Positions 36,351-44,965 of a stretch of DNA of 64,000 nucleotides are shown in pieces. The translations under genes and the position numbers were made by a program. Source of the DNA: Acidobacteriota bacterium (lineage in GTDB: Bacteria; Acidobacteriota; Terriglobia; UBA7540). How positions within the stretch are numbered: the stretch's first letter is position 1; each line of letters opens with the position of its first letter. The notes beneath the pieces were generated by a model. The model searched no databases and had not been told where the DNA came from. It worked only from the letters and a program-made list of their open reading frames with translations. Location of the stretch: the NCBI GenBank assembly GCA_021817045.1, contig JAKAWG010000010.1:34211-98210 (forward strand), given 5' to 3'.

Positions 36351-37382
36351 ATGCCATTAAATCCTTTCGAAGTTCCATTTTCGGAGCTCAAAGCGAATCC
36401 TGAGCCGTATGTTACCTCTGTGTTTTCCAACTTAATCTCTGAGTTTCTTGTCATGCCCAAAGGAGAGGGCTTTGTTGAGTATTCAGTCTTTGATGACGCA
36501 TACGAAAAACTCAAACAGGCCACCTCGGGCTTCCAACGAATTACCGCAGACGTAGTCCTCCCCGTAGCAATCACGTATCCGATCTCAATCGTGGTCCTTC
36601 GATCCATGCTGGGGTTTTCTCCCTCAGAATGGGCATACTTGGCAAGCCAGAAAGGGGGCACCGAGGTTACCCAAGGATTCGTGCGCTCATTTGACCGTAA
36701 AATCAGGATGCGACCTTCCGAGGCGTTGAAACTCTCTCGCATGGTCCTCGAAAGGCTCACGGTGCTTGTGGAGGCGGCTTGCCAACTCTTGAATGAGGGA
36801 TCTCCGGAAGTTGATTCTCGAAAAATCCATCGGCTGGATAAGGCAGACACAAAGAAAGGAGCTGACAGCATTCGGAGCCTTTCAGGGATTGGCGTACCTT
36901 ACTCGATCCTTCTTTACGAACGATTCCTCGGGAGGCCATTTGCCGGGCACCGGGATTCCGTGAGCGAGCTTGTCGGAGATAATCTGGAATTGGCAGTCGA
37001 GAACGTTCTCGACAAGGCCGGTATCAGTTACCGGAAGACGAAACGTGCCGAGCGAATTCCCGGCTTTGACCAGGCTCCGGATTTTATTGTCCCGAATGAA
37101 TTCAACCCCAAAGTAGTTATAGAGGCCAAAATCACCGAAGACGACGGAACGGCCCGAGATAAAGTCACGCGAATTCAGCACCTGGGCGAACTCAGCTTGG
37201 CCGGGCAGCCTACGGGTCAGCCGAAATATGAGGTCATAGCTTGCATTGGTGGCCGGGGGTTTGGTGTTCGCCGAGAAGATATGCGGAAGATGCTGCTTGC
37301 CACGAGAGGAAAGGTATTCACTTTAAGAACGATTGAACGCATGGTGGATTGTTCCGCATTGAAGAATTCTCGAACAAAGTAG
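36351..37382 (+). CDS. Putative type II restriction endonuclease, PD-(D/E)XK
   Basis: A 343-residue protein whose C-terminal part has APDFIVPNEFNPKVVIEAKI at about residues 241-260. The D and the E-x-K triad with the right spacing fit a PD-(D/E)XK nuclease core. The N-terminal two thirds are helical and unrecognised, perhaps the DNA recognition part. It lies seven bases after the methyltransferase and has the same lower-GC composition. No ribosome binding site is obvious, so translation may be coupled. The target sequence cannot be deduced. Confidence 0.72.
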   Translation: MPLNPFEVPFSELKANPEPYVTSVFSNLISEFLVMPKGEGFVEYSVFDDAYEKLKQATSGFQRITADVVLPVAITYPISIVVLRSMLGFSPSEWAYLASQKGGTEVTQGFVRSFDRKIRMRPSEALKLSRMVLERLTVLVEAACQLLNEGSPEVDSRKIHRLDKADTKKGADSIRSLSGIGVPYSILLYERFLGRPFAGHRDSVSELVGDNLELAVENVLDKAGISYRKTKRAERIPGFDQAPDFIVPNEFNPKVVIEAKITEDDGTARDKVTRIQHLGELSLAGQPTGQPKYEVIACIGGRGFGVRREDMRKMLLATRGKVFTLRTIERMVDCSALKNSRTK

Positions 37383-38035
37383 ATAACAACGGGCGTCGTG
37401 AGCTGCGGCTTTAGACCGGAATCCGACGGCGCGTACTCCGAGGACGTCCCGCCGGAAGCGCGGGGCCCCTGTGTTGGCGGCTATCAAGCGAAGACCAGCT
37501 GCGCTACTGCAAAGTGGCCACGGCCCTGTCTGATACCATCCGCTTGATGGCGGAAATTGACAGGGCTATTCCCAAGTGGCCCATCGAATAGGGCCGGTCG
37601 TCGAGATTTGTTAGGCAGGAACAGTGAGAGGGCGGGGCAGAAGCTGTGCCGACAGAGATCGCGGCACAGCCCGCCGCGCTCAGGAAAGGATCGGCCCGAT
37701 GGGTGGCGCACACATGGCGTGGTTTGCCATGTCGGCGGATTCCTGAGGTCCAATCTTTTCTCGCGTCATCGACACCCTCGCCTTCCTGATGGCAGACATC
37801 ACAGAGCGCTGTCTGCCACCCGCGGTTGAAAAATCAGCCCGGATTGTTATACTTGCTCGTTACAATTCATGCCCGGTTCGTCCGCCGCAGCGGATAGCAA
37901 GCACTGCGAAGTCTTGGTAGTTTTTCAGTTTGACGTAGAGGCGGCGCGGAACCTTGTTTGGCGAGGTAAACTCGCCGCTACAAAATCATTCTGAGACACC
38001 AGCGGATTCTTATCCATCATGCGAGGGGGTTCACC
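37383..38035. other. 653-bp intergenic region with repeat pieces
   Basis: No supported gene. A partial copy of the GGGTGGCGCACACATGGC repeat is at 37700-37742, and a GTAGAGGCGGCG ... CTCGCCGCTAC palindromic piece lies around 37937-37983. The ORFs on both strands lack start signals and motifs. It separates the imported-looking module from the GH3 gene. Confidence 0.55.
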
Positions 38036-40273
38036 ATGAAAAAGTGTGACAAAGCTTCCGGCAAGCCGGTGAGTCGGCGTGACTTTTTGGCGCTGGCCGG
38101 CGGCGGGGCGGCGCTGGCAATGACGGGATGGCCGGACAAGCAGGCCATGGGCCAGACGCCTATGGGCGCGTCGGCAGGGACGGCGGAATCGCTGGATACG
38201 GGCGGAATCGCCATGGAGCATTTTGAAAGCGCCCGCAAGCGCGCGGCGGCCATGGTGGCTAAGCTGACGCTCCCCGAGAAGATCTCGCAGTTCGGGTCCA
38301 CGGTCCCTGGCATCCCGCGCGTTGACTTGCCCGCGTTCAAATACTACGGCAGCGAAGCCTTGCACGGGCTGATTCACGCCGGGCCGATCACGTCGTTCCC
38401 CTTGCCGCTGGCGCTCGGGTGCTCGTGGAATCGCGAATTGGTGGAGCGAGTTTTCACGGCGGTCTCGGATGAAATTTGGGCGTGGCACAAGAAAGACGGC
38501 CAGAGCCTGGCGATGTTCTCACCGCCAACGGTCAACATGGGCACGCGCGATCCCCGCTGGGGACGCATCGGTGAGAACTATAGCGAGGACCCGTACCTAG
38601 TGAGCCAGATGGCAATTCACACGATTCACGGGATGCAAGGTCACGATCCGCGCTATCTCAAAACGATCGCCTGTGCCAAGCATTTCATCGCCAATGATAC
38701 CGAAGATGACCGCGAAGAGACATCGGCGACGGTTGACCCGCGCAGCTTCTGGGAATATTACAGTCGCGGGTTTGAAGCGTGCGTGCGAGAGGGCCACGTG
38801 TTCACCGTGATGAGCTCTTACAACGCGATGAACGGCATCCCGACAACTGCCAACCGGTTTCTGCTGACCGACCTGCTGCGCGGGCGCTGGGGATTTCGCG
38901 GCTACGTGGTCTCGGATTGCGACGCGGTAGGCGACATCTGCCGCACGCACCATTTTGTGCCGAACTATGCGGAGGCGGCGGCGCTGGCGGTGAATGCCGG
39001 CTGCGACATCAACTGCGGCGATACGCTGCAAAAGTACTTGGGCAAGGCGGTGGAAGAACAGCTCGTCAGCGAAGCGGCGCTGGACCATTCGCTGATCCGG
39101 TCGTTTACAGGGCGAATCCTGCTGGGTGAGTTCGACCCGCAAGAGCAGGTTCCTTATAGCAACACGCCGATTGCCTGTCTCGAGAGTGCCGCGCATCAGG
39201 AACTTGCGCGCGAAGCGGCGCGGCAGTCGATTGTGCTTTTCAAGAACGAGAACAACACGTTGCCTCTGGATAAGAAGCACCTCAAGAAGATCGCCGTCAT
39301 CGGGCCAACGGCCGATGTCTGCCACCTGGGCAATTACAGCGGTAAGCCCAGCTTCCTGGTCTCACCGCTCGAAGGAATCAACGCGTATTTAGGCGCGTCG
39401 GCCGCGGCCAAAAAAGTTCTCTATGCTACAGGCTGCAGCGTGGTGGGCGAGAAGCATGCGGCCGAGTTCGCCGAAGCCGTCAAAGCTGCCAAAGAGGCGG
39501 ACGTCGCTTTGGTCTTTGTCGGAGCCGATCAGCAGGTCGATGCGGAAGGTCATGACCGTCGTCGTATCGACTTGCCGGGCGTTCAGCACGAGCTGGTGCA
39601 GGCCGTGTACGCGGCCAATCCTCGTACCATCCTCGTCATTTCCTCCAATTGTCCCGTAGCCGTCAATTGGGAGCAGGATCACCTGCCGGCGATTGCCGGC
39701 GGTATGTTCTTGGGCGAGCAGCAAGGCCACGCGCTGGCCGAAGTCTTGTTCGGGGATTACAATCCCGGCGGCAAGCTTAACACCACGTGGTACCGGCGGG
39801 TTGAGGACCTGCCCGACTTTCACGACTACGACCTCCGCCACGGCCGCACTTACATGTACTTTCATGGTGAGCCGCTCTATCCGTTCGGTCACGGCCTGAG
39901 CTACACGCAGTTTCAATACAAAAATCTGCGGCTGAGCGGCGACACGCTCGGGCCGGGCGGCAAGGCGACCGTTTCCTTGGATGTCACCAACTCCGGCGGT
40001 CGCGATGGTGATGAAGTCGTCCAGGTCTACGTTCACGTGGCGGGCAGCAAGGTGGAGCGGCCCATCAAGCAGCTTGTGAATTTCGCGCGCGTGCACATCA
40101 AGGCGGGCGAATCCAGGACGGTGAGCTTTGACCTGCCGTATGACGAGCGCGCGCTCGCGTACTGGGATGATGGCAAATACGACTTTGTCGTGGAAGCCGG
40201 CACGGTGGACGTGATGGTCGGCGCATCGTCGGCAGACATCAAGCTCAAAGGTCAACTTCAACTCGTTGCATAA
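38036..40273 (+). CDS. Glycoside hydrolase family 3 (beta-glucosidase/beta-xylosidase), Tat-exported
   Basis: A 745-residue protein with twin-arginine signal SRRDFLALAGGGAALAM. The GH3 (beta/alpha)8 domain contains CAKHFIANDTEDDR and the nucleophile region GFRGYVVSDCDAVGDI (Asp near residue 294). Then come the alpha/beta sandwich (SIVLFKNENNTLPLDKKHLKKIAVIGPTAD) and a C-terminal Fn3-like domain (GDEVVQVYVHVAGSKVERPIKQL). SDCDA and the overall layout resemble bacterial xylan beta-xylosidases. It probably releases xylose or glucose units in the periplasm. It is followed by two repeat elements and an SGNH esterase gene. Confidence 0.93.
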   Translation: MKKCDKASGKPVSRRDFLALAGGGAALAMTGWPDKQAMGQTPMGASAGTAESLDTGGIAMEHFESARKRAAAMVAKLTLPEKISQFGSTVPGIPRVDLPAFKYYGSEALHGLIHAGPITSFPLPLALGCSWNRELVERVFTAVSDEIWAWHKKDGQSLAMFSPPTVNMGTRDPRWGRIGENYSEDPYLVSQMAIHTIHGMQGHDPRYLKTIACAKHFIANDTEDDREETSATVDPRSFWEYYSRGFEACVREGHVFTVMSSYNAMNGIPTTANRFLLTDLLRGRWGFRGYVVSDCDAVGDICRTHHFVPNYAEAAALAVNAGCDINCGDTLQKYLGKAVEEQLVSEAALDHSLIRSFTGRILLGEFDPQEQVPYSNTPIACLESAAHQELAREAARQSIVLFKNENNTLPLDKKHLKKIAVIGPTADVCHLGNYSGKPSFLVSPLEGINAYLGASAAAKKVLYATGCSVVGEKHAAEFAEAVKAAKEADVALVFVGADQQVDAEGHDRRRIDLPGVQHELVQAVYAANPRTILVISSNCPVAVNWEQDHLPAIAGGMFLGEQQGHALAEVLFGDYNPGGKLNTTWYRRVEDLPDFHDYDLRHGRTYMYFHGEPLYPFGHGLSYTQFQYKNLRLSGDTLGPGGKATVSLDVTNSGGRDGDEVVQVYVHVAGSKVERPIKQLVNFARVHIKAGESRTVSFDLPYDERALAYWDDGKYDFVVEAGTVDVMVGASSADIKLKGQLQLVA

Positions 40274-40302
40274 GGGGCTGCTGAAAAGCGCTTCGGTACC
40301 GT

Positions 40303-40398
40303 GTCATTCCGACTCCGAGTAGAGCGAGGCGGAGGAATCTCGCTTTGAAAAGGCCGCGCCTTCGAGATTCCTCGTCGCCTACGGCTCCTCGGAACGAC
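40303..40398. repeat. GTCATTCCGA-type long palindromic repeat
   Basis: The element runs from GTCATTCCGA to TCGGAACGAC. It contains GGCGGAGGAATCTC and, after a short loop, GAGATTCCTCGTCGCC, so nearly the whole 96 bp folds on itself. It is the same family as the elements near 6347 and 44840, and lies just after the GH3 gene. Confidence 0.7.
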
Positions 40399-40430
40399 AT
40401 GCTGTATACATCTTCCATCAACCTGATGAT

Positions 40431-40557
40431 ACGTATTTGAAGCTACACACAGGATAAAATCCGGGTGGCGTACATATGGCGGTTTGTGCCATGTGTGCGA
40501 GTGTGCGTCATCGCATACATCCCAAATAGCGGGATGTATGCGCCACCCCGAATTAAA
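40431..40557 (+). repeat. GGGTGGCG repeat, left copy flanking the SGNH hydrolase gene
   Basis: The unit reads ACGTATTTGA, then ACACACAGGATAAAATCCGG, GGTTTGTGCCATGTGTGCG and CCACCCCGAATTAA. The same sequence in inverted orientation is at 42081-42168. This copy has an extra 41-bp internal segment (AGTGTGCGTC to GGATGTATGCG) absent from the right copy. Confidence 0.85.
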
Positions 40558-40597
40558 TCTCTAGGTATGTCGCCAAATTGGTATAAGGGGGATATTC

Positions 40598-41995
40598 ATG
40601 CGGGTCTCAAAATGGCACGTCGCGGTCGTGGCGCTGGCGATGGCATTTCCCTGGAAGGCTCAGGCTGCGCCGGAGAGCTTTTACCTGCGAAACGGGGAGC
40701 GGGTGCTTTTTTACGGTGACAGTATCACCGAACAGCGGTACTGGCCGGTCGCGATTGAAACCTACGTTCGAACCCGGTTTCCTGACTTGCGCGTGAAGTT
40801 TCGCAATTCGGCCGTAGGTGGCGCAATGGTCACCGGGAATTGGACGGCGCCGGTAGACCTCAGCCTGAAGCGCGACGTGTTCCCCTTCAAGCCCAATATC
40901 GTCACGATCATGCTGGGGATGAACGACGGGCGCTATCGCCCTTTTGACCCGGCTATTTTCAACACGTATAAGAAAGGCTACGAGCACATTATTCAGTCTC
41001 TTCAGGCGCACCTGCCGGGAGTAAAAATTGTCCTGATTGAGCCCACGCCTTGGGACGACATCACGCAAAAGCCGTCCTATCCGAATAATCCCAAGCATGC
41101 CTCCGGAGGGTATGACAGCGTCATTCGGCGGTACTGCCAGTTCGTGCGAAAGCTGGGGACGGAACATCATCTTTCGGTGGTCGATTTTCATACTCCATTG
41201 ATCAACCTGATGAAGGAGGCGAAGAAGACTGATCCCGCACTGGCGGAGAAGATTATTCCGGGGCGAGTCCATCCCGGTCCCAGCACCGAGTTGGTGATGG
41301 CCCAGACGCTGCTGAAGGCCTGGAATGCACCCGCAATGGTAAGCCGTGTCGTGATCAACGCATCCAGTTCAACAACGGAACAGTCGGATAACACCAGAAT
41401 CACCGGCTTGTCCGCCGAACACGGGCAGCTTCAATGGACCGAAACCGATAAATCGCTGCCTTACCCGATTATGACCCTTCACTCGACGAGGTGGCCACAG
41501 TTTCCCCCAGATCCGTGGGGCGGATTTACGGAGGAAATTTTCTGGCCGTTGCCGCCTCTAAGCTCCCCCACGATCAATCCCGTGGCCGCGATGGTGACGA
41601 AGCTGGCTGGGATGTACCGAGCGCTTGACTTGGAAACGCTGCAGGTCTCGGGGCTGAAGGCGGGCAAGTATAGCGTCAAGATAGACGGGAACGAAGTGGG
41701 GACATTCGGCGAAGCACAGCTTGCGAGCGGAGTTAACCTGGCCCGTTACGACACGCCGATGATGGAACAGGCGGACAAGGTCCTGACTCTGGTCTGGCAT
41801 CGCGTCGACATCCGCTTTTATGGGTGGCGAGCCATCCAAGTTCCGCTACAACACGATGAGACACCGGGCCTTCAGCAGGCGATCTCCAATATATTGACAA
41901 TTCTGGACCGCGAGCAGGATAACCTGATCGCCCAGACGCGCGCCGCCGCGCAGCCACTGGCGCATCATTACGAGCTAGCGCCGGCAACGCCATGA
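40598..41995 (+). CDS. SGNH/GDSL-family hydrolase, secreted
   Basis: A 465-residue protein with a Sec signal (MRVSKWHVAVVALAMAFPWKAQAA). Block I is VLFYGDSITEQRYW with Ser near residue 42. The oxyanion Gly is in NSAVGGAMVTGNW and block III is IMLGMNDGRY. A plausible block V His follows in GRVHPGPSTELV. These point to a carbohydrate esterase or lipase of the SGNH type. A C-terminal region of about 200 residues is beta-rich and unassigned. The gene is the only one between two inverted repeat copies and follows the GH3 gene, so deacetylation of plant polysaccharide is a reasonable guess. Confidence 0.85.
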   Translation: MRVSKWHVAVVALAMAFPWKAQAAPESFYLRNGERVLFYGDSITEQRYWPVAIETYVRTRFPDLRVKFRNSAVGGAMVTGNWTAPVDLSLKRDVFPFKPNIVTIMLGMNDGRYRPFDPAIFNTYKKGYEHIIQSLQAHLPGVKIVLIEPTPWDDITQKPSYPNNPKHASGGYDSVIRRYCQFVRKLGTEHHLSVVDFHTPLINLMKEAKKTDPALAEKIIPGRVHPGPSTELVMAQTLLKAWNAPAMVSRVVINASSSTTEQSDNTRITGLSAEHGQLQWTETDKSLPYPIMTLHSTRWPQFPPDPWGGFTEEIFWPLPPLSSPTINPVAAMVTKLAGMYRALDLETLQVSGLKAGKYSVKIDGNEVGTFGEAQLASGVNLARYDTPMMEQADKVLTLVWHRVDIRFYGWRAIQVPLQHDETPGLQQAISNILTILDREQDNLIAQTRAAAQPLAHHYELAPATP

Positions 41996-42080
41996 GCGGC
42001 TTGCATATGCCCAACTTCCCTCGGCGTACTTATGAGGCGGTCTATTTTCAAGCTCTCATACCAATTTGACGACATTCACA

Positions 42081-42168
42081 GCGAGTTAATTCGGGGTGGC
42101 GCACACATGGCACAAACCGCCACATGTGCGCCACCCGGATTTTATCCTGTGTGTGACCTCAAATGCGT
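42081..42168 (-). repeat. GGGTGGCG repeat, right inverted copy
   Basis: The reverse complement reads ACGCATTTGAGG, ACACACAGGATAAAATCCGG, GGTTTGTGCCATGTGTGCG, CCACCCCGAATTAA, collinear with the copy at 40431 apart from a 41-bp gap. Its outer end overlaps the stop codon of the TIM-barrel gene. Confidence 0.85.
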
Positions 42169-43124
42169 GTCAGCAAGCTCGCCAGATAGTCTCGCTCCCG
42201 CTTGACGTCTTCCAACTGTTCCGGCCCGGAAATTTCCCGCTCGATCGTGACCGGCCCCTGATAATTCAGTTTCCTGAGCCGCGCGAAAAGCTTTGGAAAG
42301 TCAACCAGGCCGTGCGGGATAGCAACCTCTCTGCCGAGATCGCGGGGATTGGTCGGGTAAAAACCATCCTTGGCGTGCATATTCTTGACGTATTTGCCAA
42401 TCACATCGAGCGCGTCCACCGGGTTGGCTTTACCATAAAGGATTAGATTCGCCGTATCGAGGTTGGCGCCTTGGTTATCGAATCCTACGTCTTCGAACGT
42501 CCTTAGCAGCGTGACCGGCGTTTCCGTTCCTGTTTCATAAAGGAAGTCTTGCCCGTTCCGCTTGCAGTATCCGACGATTTGCTTGAGCGTCTCGACCGCT
42601 TCGCGATAAAGGATTTCGTTGGGATCTTCAGGAATGAATCCCACGTGGATCCGCACTGCCGGAATTCCCAGTTGCTTGGCATAATCAGAAAACTTGAGAA
42701 TTTTTTCGATCCGCTGCGCCCGATACGTTCGCGGGACAATGCCCAGCGTCAACGGGCCGTCGTAAAAATTGTAAACATCCGGGCCGGGCCCCGAAGTTCC
42801 GATGGCCGTCGCGACGACGTTGTATTTCTTGAGAGCGGCCGTCAGCCGCCGGACCAAATCATCGTCCAGGTACCCGATTTCGAACTGGCAGGTGGGAAGG
42901 CCCAGGCTGTGAACCTTGGCGACGGCGGTCTCGGGATCATTTCCAATGCCGATGATGAGCCCGAGGGCGAAAGGCTTGTAACCCGGTGATTCGGGGGAAG
43001 GCGCGGCTTGCGGGCTTCCGGGACTTGCGGTTTCCGCCCGGGCCAGCAAAGTTTTCCCCGTGGTTCCTAGCCCCGTCGCGATGGCCGCGGTTTTCAGAAA
43101 ATCGCGGCGACTGCTGTTATTCAT
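42159..43124 (-). CDS. Sugar phosphate isomerase/epimerase-like TIM-barrel protein, Tat-exported
   Basis: A 321-residue protein from the ATG at 43124 (AGGAGG six bases upstream; the track start is too long). It has a twin-arginine signal (SSRRDFLKTAAIATGLG). The barrel shows xylose-isomerase-like TIM motifs: VRIHVGFIPEDP, FLYETGTETP, NQGANLDTANLILYGKANPVDAL, VKNMHAKDGFYP and GPVTIEREISG, which carry the His/Glu/Asp metal ligands. These exported Acidobacterial/Planctomycete-type homologues act on sugars or derivatives, but the reaction is not known. Its last codons lie within a repeat copy. Confidence 0.85.
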   Translation of the reverse strand: MNNSSRRDFLKTAAIATGLGTTGKTLLARAETASPGSPQAAPSPESPGYKPFALGLIIGIGNDPETAVAKVHSLGLPTCQFEIGYLDDDLVRRLTAALKKYNVVATAIGTSGPGPDVYNFYDGPLTLGIVPRTYRAQRIEKILKFSDYAKQLGIPAVRIHVGFIPEDPNEILYREAVETLKQIVGYCKRNGQDFLYETGTETPVTLLRTFEDVGFDNQGANLDTANLILYGKANPVDALDVIGKYVKNMHAKDGFYPTNPRDLGREVAIPHGLVDFPKLFARLRKLNYQGPVTIEREISGPEQLEDVKRERDYLASLLTRI

Positions 43125-43160
43125 CTGTATCCTCCTAATGTGCTGCGGTGGGCGCAAGCA

Positions 43161-44120
43161 TCAAGGTACGAGCAGCGTTAGCGCGCCGGGACGCACCTCA
43201 AAATTTGCAGGTAGTCTGCCGACGAGTTCCCCGTCAAGTTCGTAATAGACCTCGGCCCCGGACCACGCCGCTTCAAAGCTGGCGGCGCTGGTTTCCAATT
43301 GCTTAAAATCGCTAGGGCGCTGCCGCGTGACGACCGCGGCCGTGTACCTCAAAAAGCGAAGTCTGCCTGGCCTCGTAAACAGCGATACGCTAAACAGGTC
43401 GTTCGTGAGCGTTTGATGGGGAGCGGTGCGAAACCAACCCGCATAGAGGCTCGTACGCTGCAGAAGAACAAAAATGGCTTCCATCGGGCGTCCGTTCACG
43501 CGGCAAGCGAGGGCCGGGAAAGGGTAGCGCATCCATTGCCGGATGCCCTCCAAAACGTAAGCCGGGACGCCGAGCGAGAGCTTAAACTCGAGCGCCAGCT
43601 TGTGGATGACGTAGGCGTCAAAACCGATCCCTGCCACACTCAGGAAATAACGGCTACCCGCTCCACCGTCGCCAAGCGCGCAGCCGCTGGCGTAACCGAC
43701 AGCAATCCGCCGCGGCTTCCAGGCGGGAAGTTCGCGCGCCGCACGGACGGGGTTGAGCGGCAGGCTGAGCTCGTGCGCCGCAATATTGGCCGTGCCGCCG
43801 GGCAGAATCGCCAGGGGAACCGTGCTCGGGACGATGCCGTTCACCACCTCGTTGAGCGTGCCGTCGCCGCCGCAAGCGATAATCAGCTCCCCTCCGCAGT
43901 TCACCGCATCGCGCGCCAATTGAGTGGCTGTGCCGGTTCCCTTGGTCGGCTGCGCGCGGCAGTCGATGCCAGCTGACCGGAGCGCCTGGACGGCCTCGGT
44001 GATCTCGCGCTGGCGTCGCGCGGGATTCCGCCCGGCCACAGGATTGTAAATGAGTGTCGCCGTTCTCACAGGCTCTCCGAACGCCGCGGCGGAGCCGCTA
44101 CGGAACGCCCGTGACGTCAA
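43161..44120 (-). CDS. Diacylglycerol kinase-family lipid kinase
   Basis: A 319-residue protein with the DAGK catalytic start ATLIYNPVAGRNPARR, the nucleotide site IIACGGDGTLNEVVNGI and LAILPGGTANIAAHEL. The C-terminal part with RVNGRPMEA and VYYELDGELVGRLPANFEVRPGAL matches the DgkB/YegS-type beta-sandwich. It phosphorylates diacylglycerol or a related lipid, or acts in membrane lipid turnover. It overlaps the stop of the upstream small periplasmic protein gene by 23 bp, so they are cotranscribed. Confidence 0.9.
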   Translation of the reverse strand: MTSRAFRSGSAAAFGEPVRTATLIYNPVAGRNPARRQREITEAVQALRSAGIDCRAQPTKGTGTATQLARDAVNCGGELIIACGGDGTLNEVVNGIVPSTVPLAILPGGTANIAAHELSLPLNPVRAARELPAWKPRRIAVGYASGCALGDGGAGSRYFLSVAGIGFDAYVIHKLALEFKLSLGVPAYVLEGIRQWMRYPFPALACRVNGRPMEAIFVLLQRTSLYAGWFRTAPHQTLTNDLFSVSLFTRPGRLRFLRYTAAVVTRQRPSDFKQLETSAASFEAAWSGAEVYYELDGELVGRLPANFEVRPGALTLLVP

Positions 44121-44496
44121 GCCCGCGCACTACCTTTTTGGCGAGCATGTCCCCCGTCTTTTTGTTGGTCTTCACATCCACGTAAACCTGATCGCCCACT
44201 TTGAACTGGCTCACCGAGCTGCGCTTGCCGTTGCGAATAAATTTGGTTTTGCGATCCAGCTTGATCGTTTCCGGTATGCCGAATTTGGTCTTAGTCAGCA
44301 CGAAATCGTTTTTCCCGACTTTGGCGATGACGCCATACATATAATCCTGGTAAACGCGCGCGATTCCTGTGGGGATCCCGAAACGCTCGTTATTCGGAGC
44401 CTGAGGCGCCGTCGTTCGCTGCGCCCAGGCACATGGCGCCGCCACAGCGACCGTGATCAGTATGCCCACTAATGTCCCGTTCCTTCTCATAGCCAT
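44098..44496 (-). CDS. Small exported protein of unknown function
   Basis: A 132-residue protein with a signal peptide (MRRNGTLVGILITVAVAAPCAWAQ) and a small beta-rich domain (YGVIAKVGKNDFVLTKTKFGIPETIKLDRKTKFIRNGKRSSVSQFKVGDQVYVDVKTNKKTGDMLAKKVV). It resembles OB-like or DUF5666-like periplasmic domains that are common in this group. It is cotranscribed with, and overlaps, the lipid kinase gene. Confidence 0.72.
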   Translation of the reverse strand: MAMRRNGTLVGILITVAVAAPCAWAQRTTAPQAPNNERFGIPTGIARVYQDYMYGVIAKVGKNDFVLTKTKFGIPETIKLDRKTKFIRNGKRSSVSQFKVGDQVYVDVKTNKKTGDMLAKKVVRGLDVTGVP

Positions 44497-44965
44497 TCAT
44501 GCTCCAGCCGCCAGCGCCCAAAGGACGCGCCGGCACGGAAAATAGTTTGCCTTCTACCCATTCAGAAGTTAGAGCCGAACGTCAGCCGTGTCAAGAGACA
44601 GCAGACCGGCACGCGTTGGTGCTGCCGCCGTACGATTTTGTTGTAGCGAGGTTTAGCGCGCCAAATGGAGCTCCTGCGCCGCCGTGTCAACAAACCGAGA
44701 TACCAACGTACGTTTTCGGCAGTTGCAAAAAAGATCCATTTCTGTCATAAGCGTTAGTTGCCGTTGGCACGGGGCGATCCTTGGCCGAGCCCAAAGCAGA
44801 TACTTCGTCCCGATGAGCTTCGTCGGAGCTCGGGATGGCGTCATTCCGAGCGCGGCGGGAGCCTGTCCTGAGCGGAGCGAATCTGCTTTTCTTCGCGGGT
44901 CGCTAAGAAGCCTGGGGCTACTCGTACGCAGCGACTCCGCGCAATGAAGGTGGGAAAAAGGAGAG
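44497..44965. other. Intergenic region with palindromic repeats before the selenoprotein pair
   Basis: A GTCATTCCGAGCG-type element occupies about 44840-44941, and TCCCGATGAGCTTCGTCGGAGCTCGGGA at about 44807-44834 can fold into a hairpin. No gene is seen. An AAAAAGGAG ribosome binding site sits at the right end, before the TTG start of the first selenoprotein. Confidence 0.55.

Noticed and set aside
37557-37829. 90-residue ORF between the nuclease and GH3 genes
   Set aside because: Arg/His-rich translation without start signal, overlapping a dispersed repeat piece.
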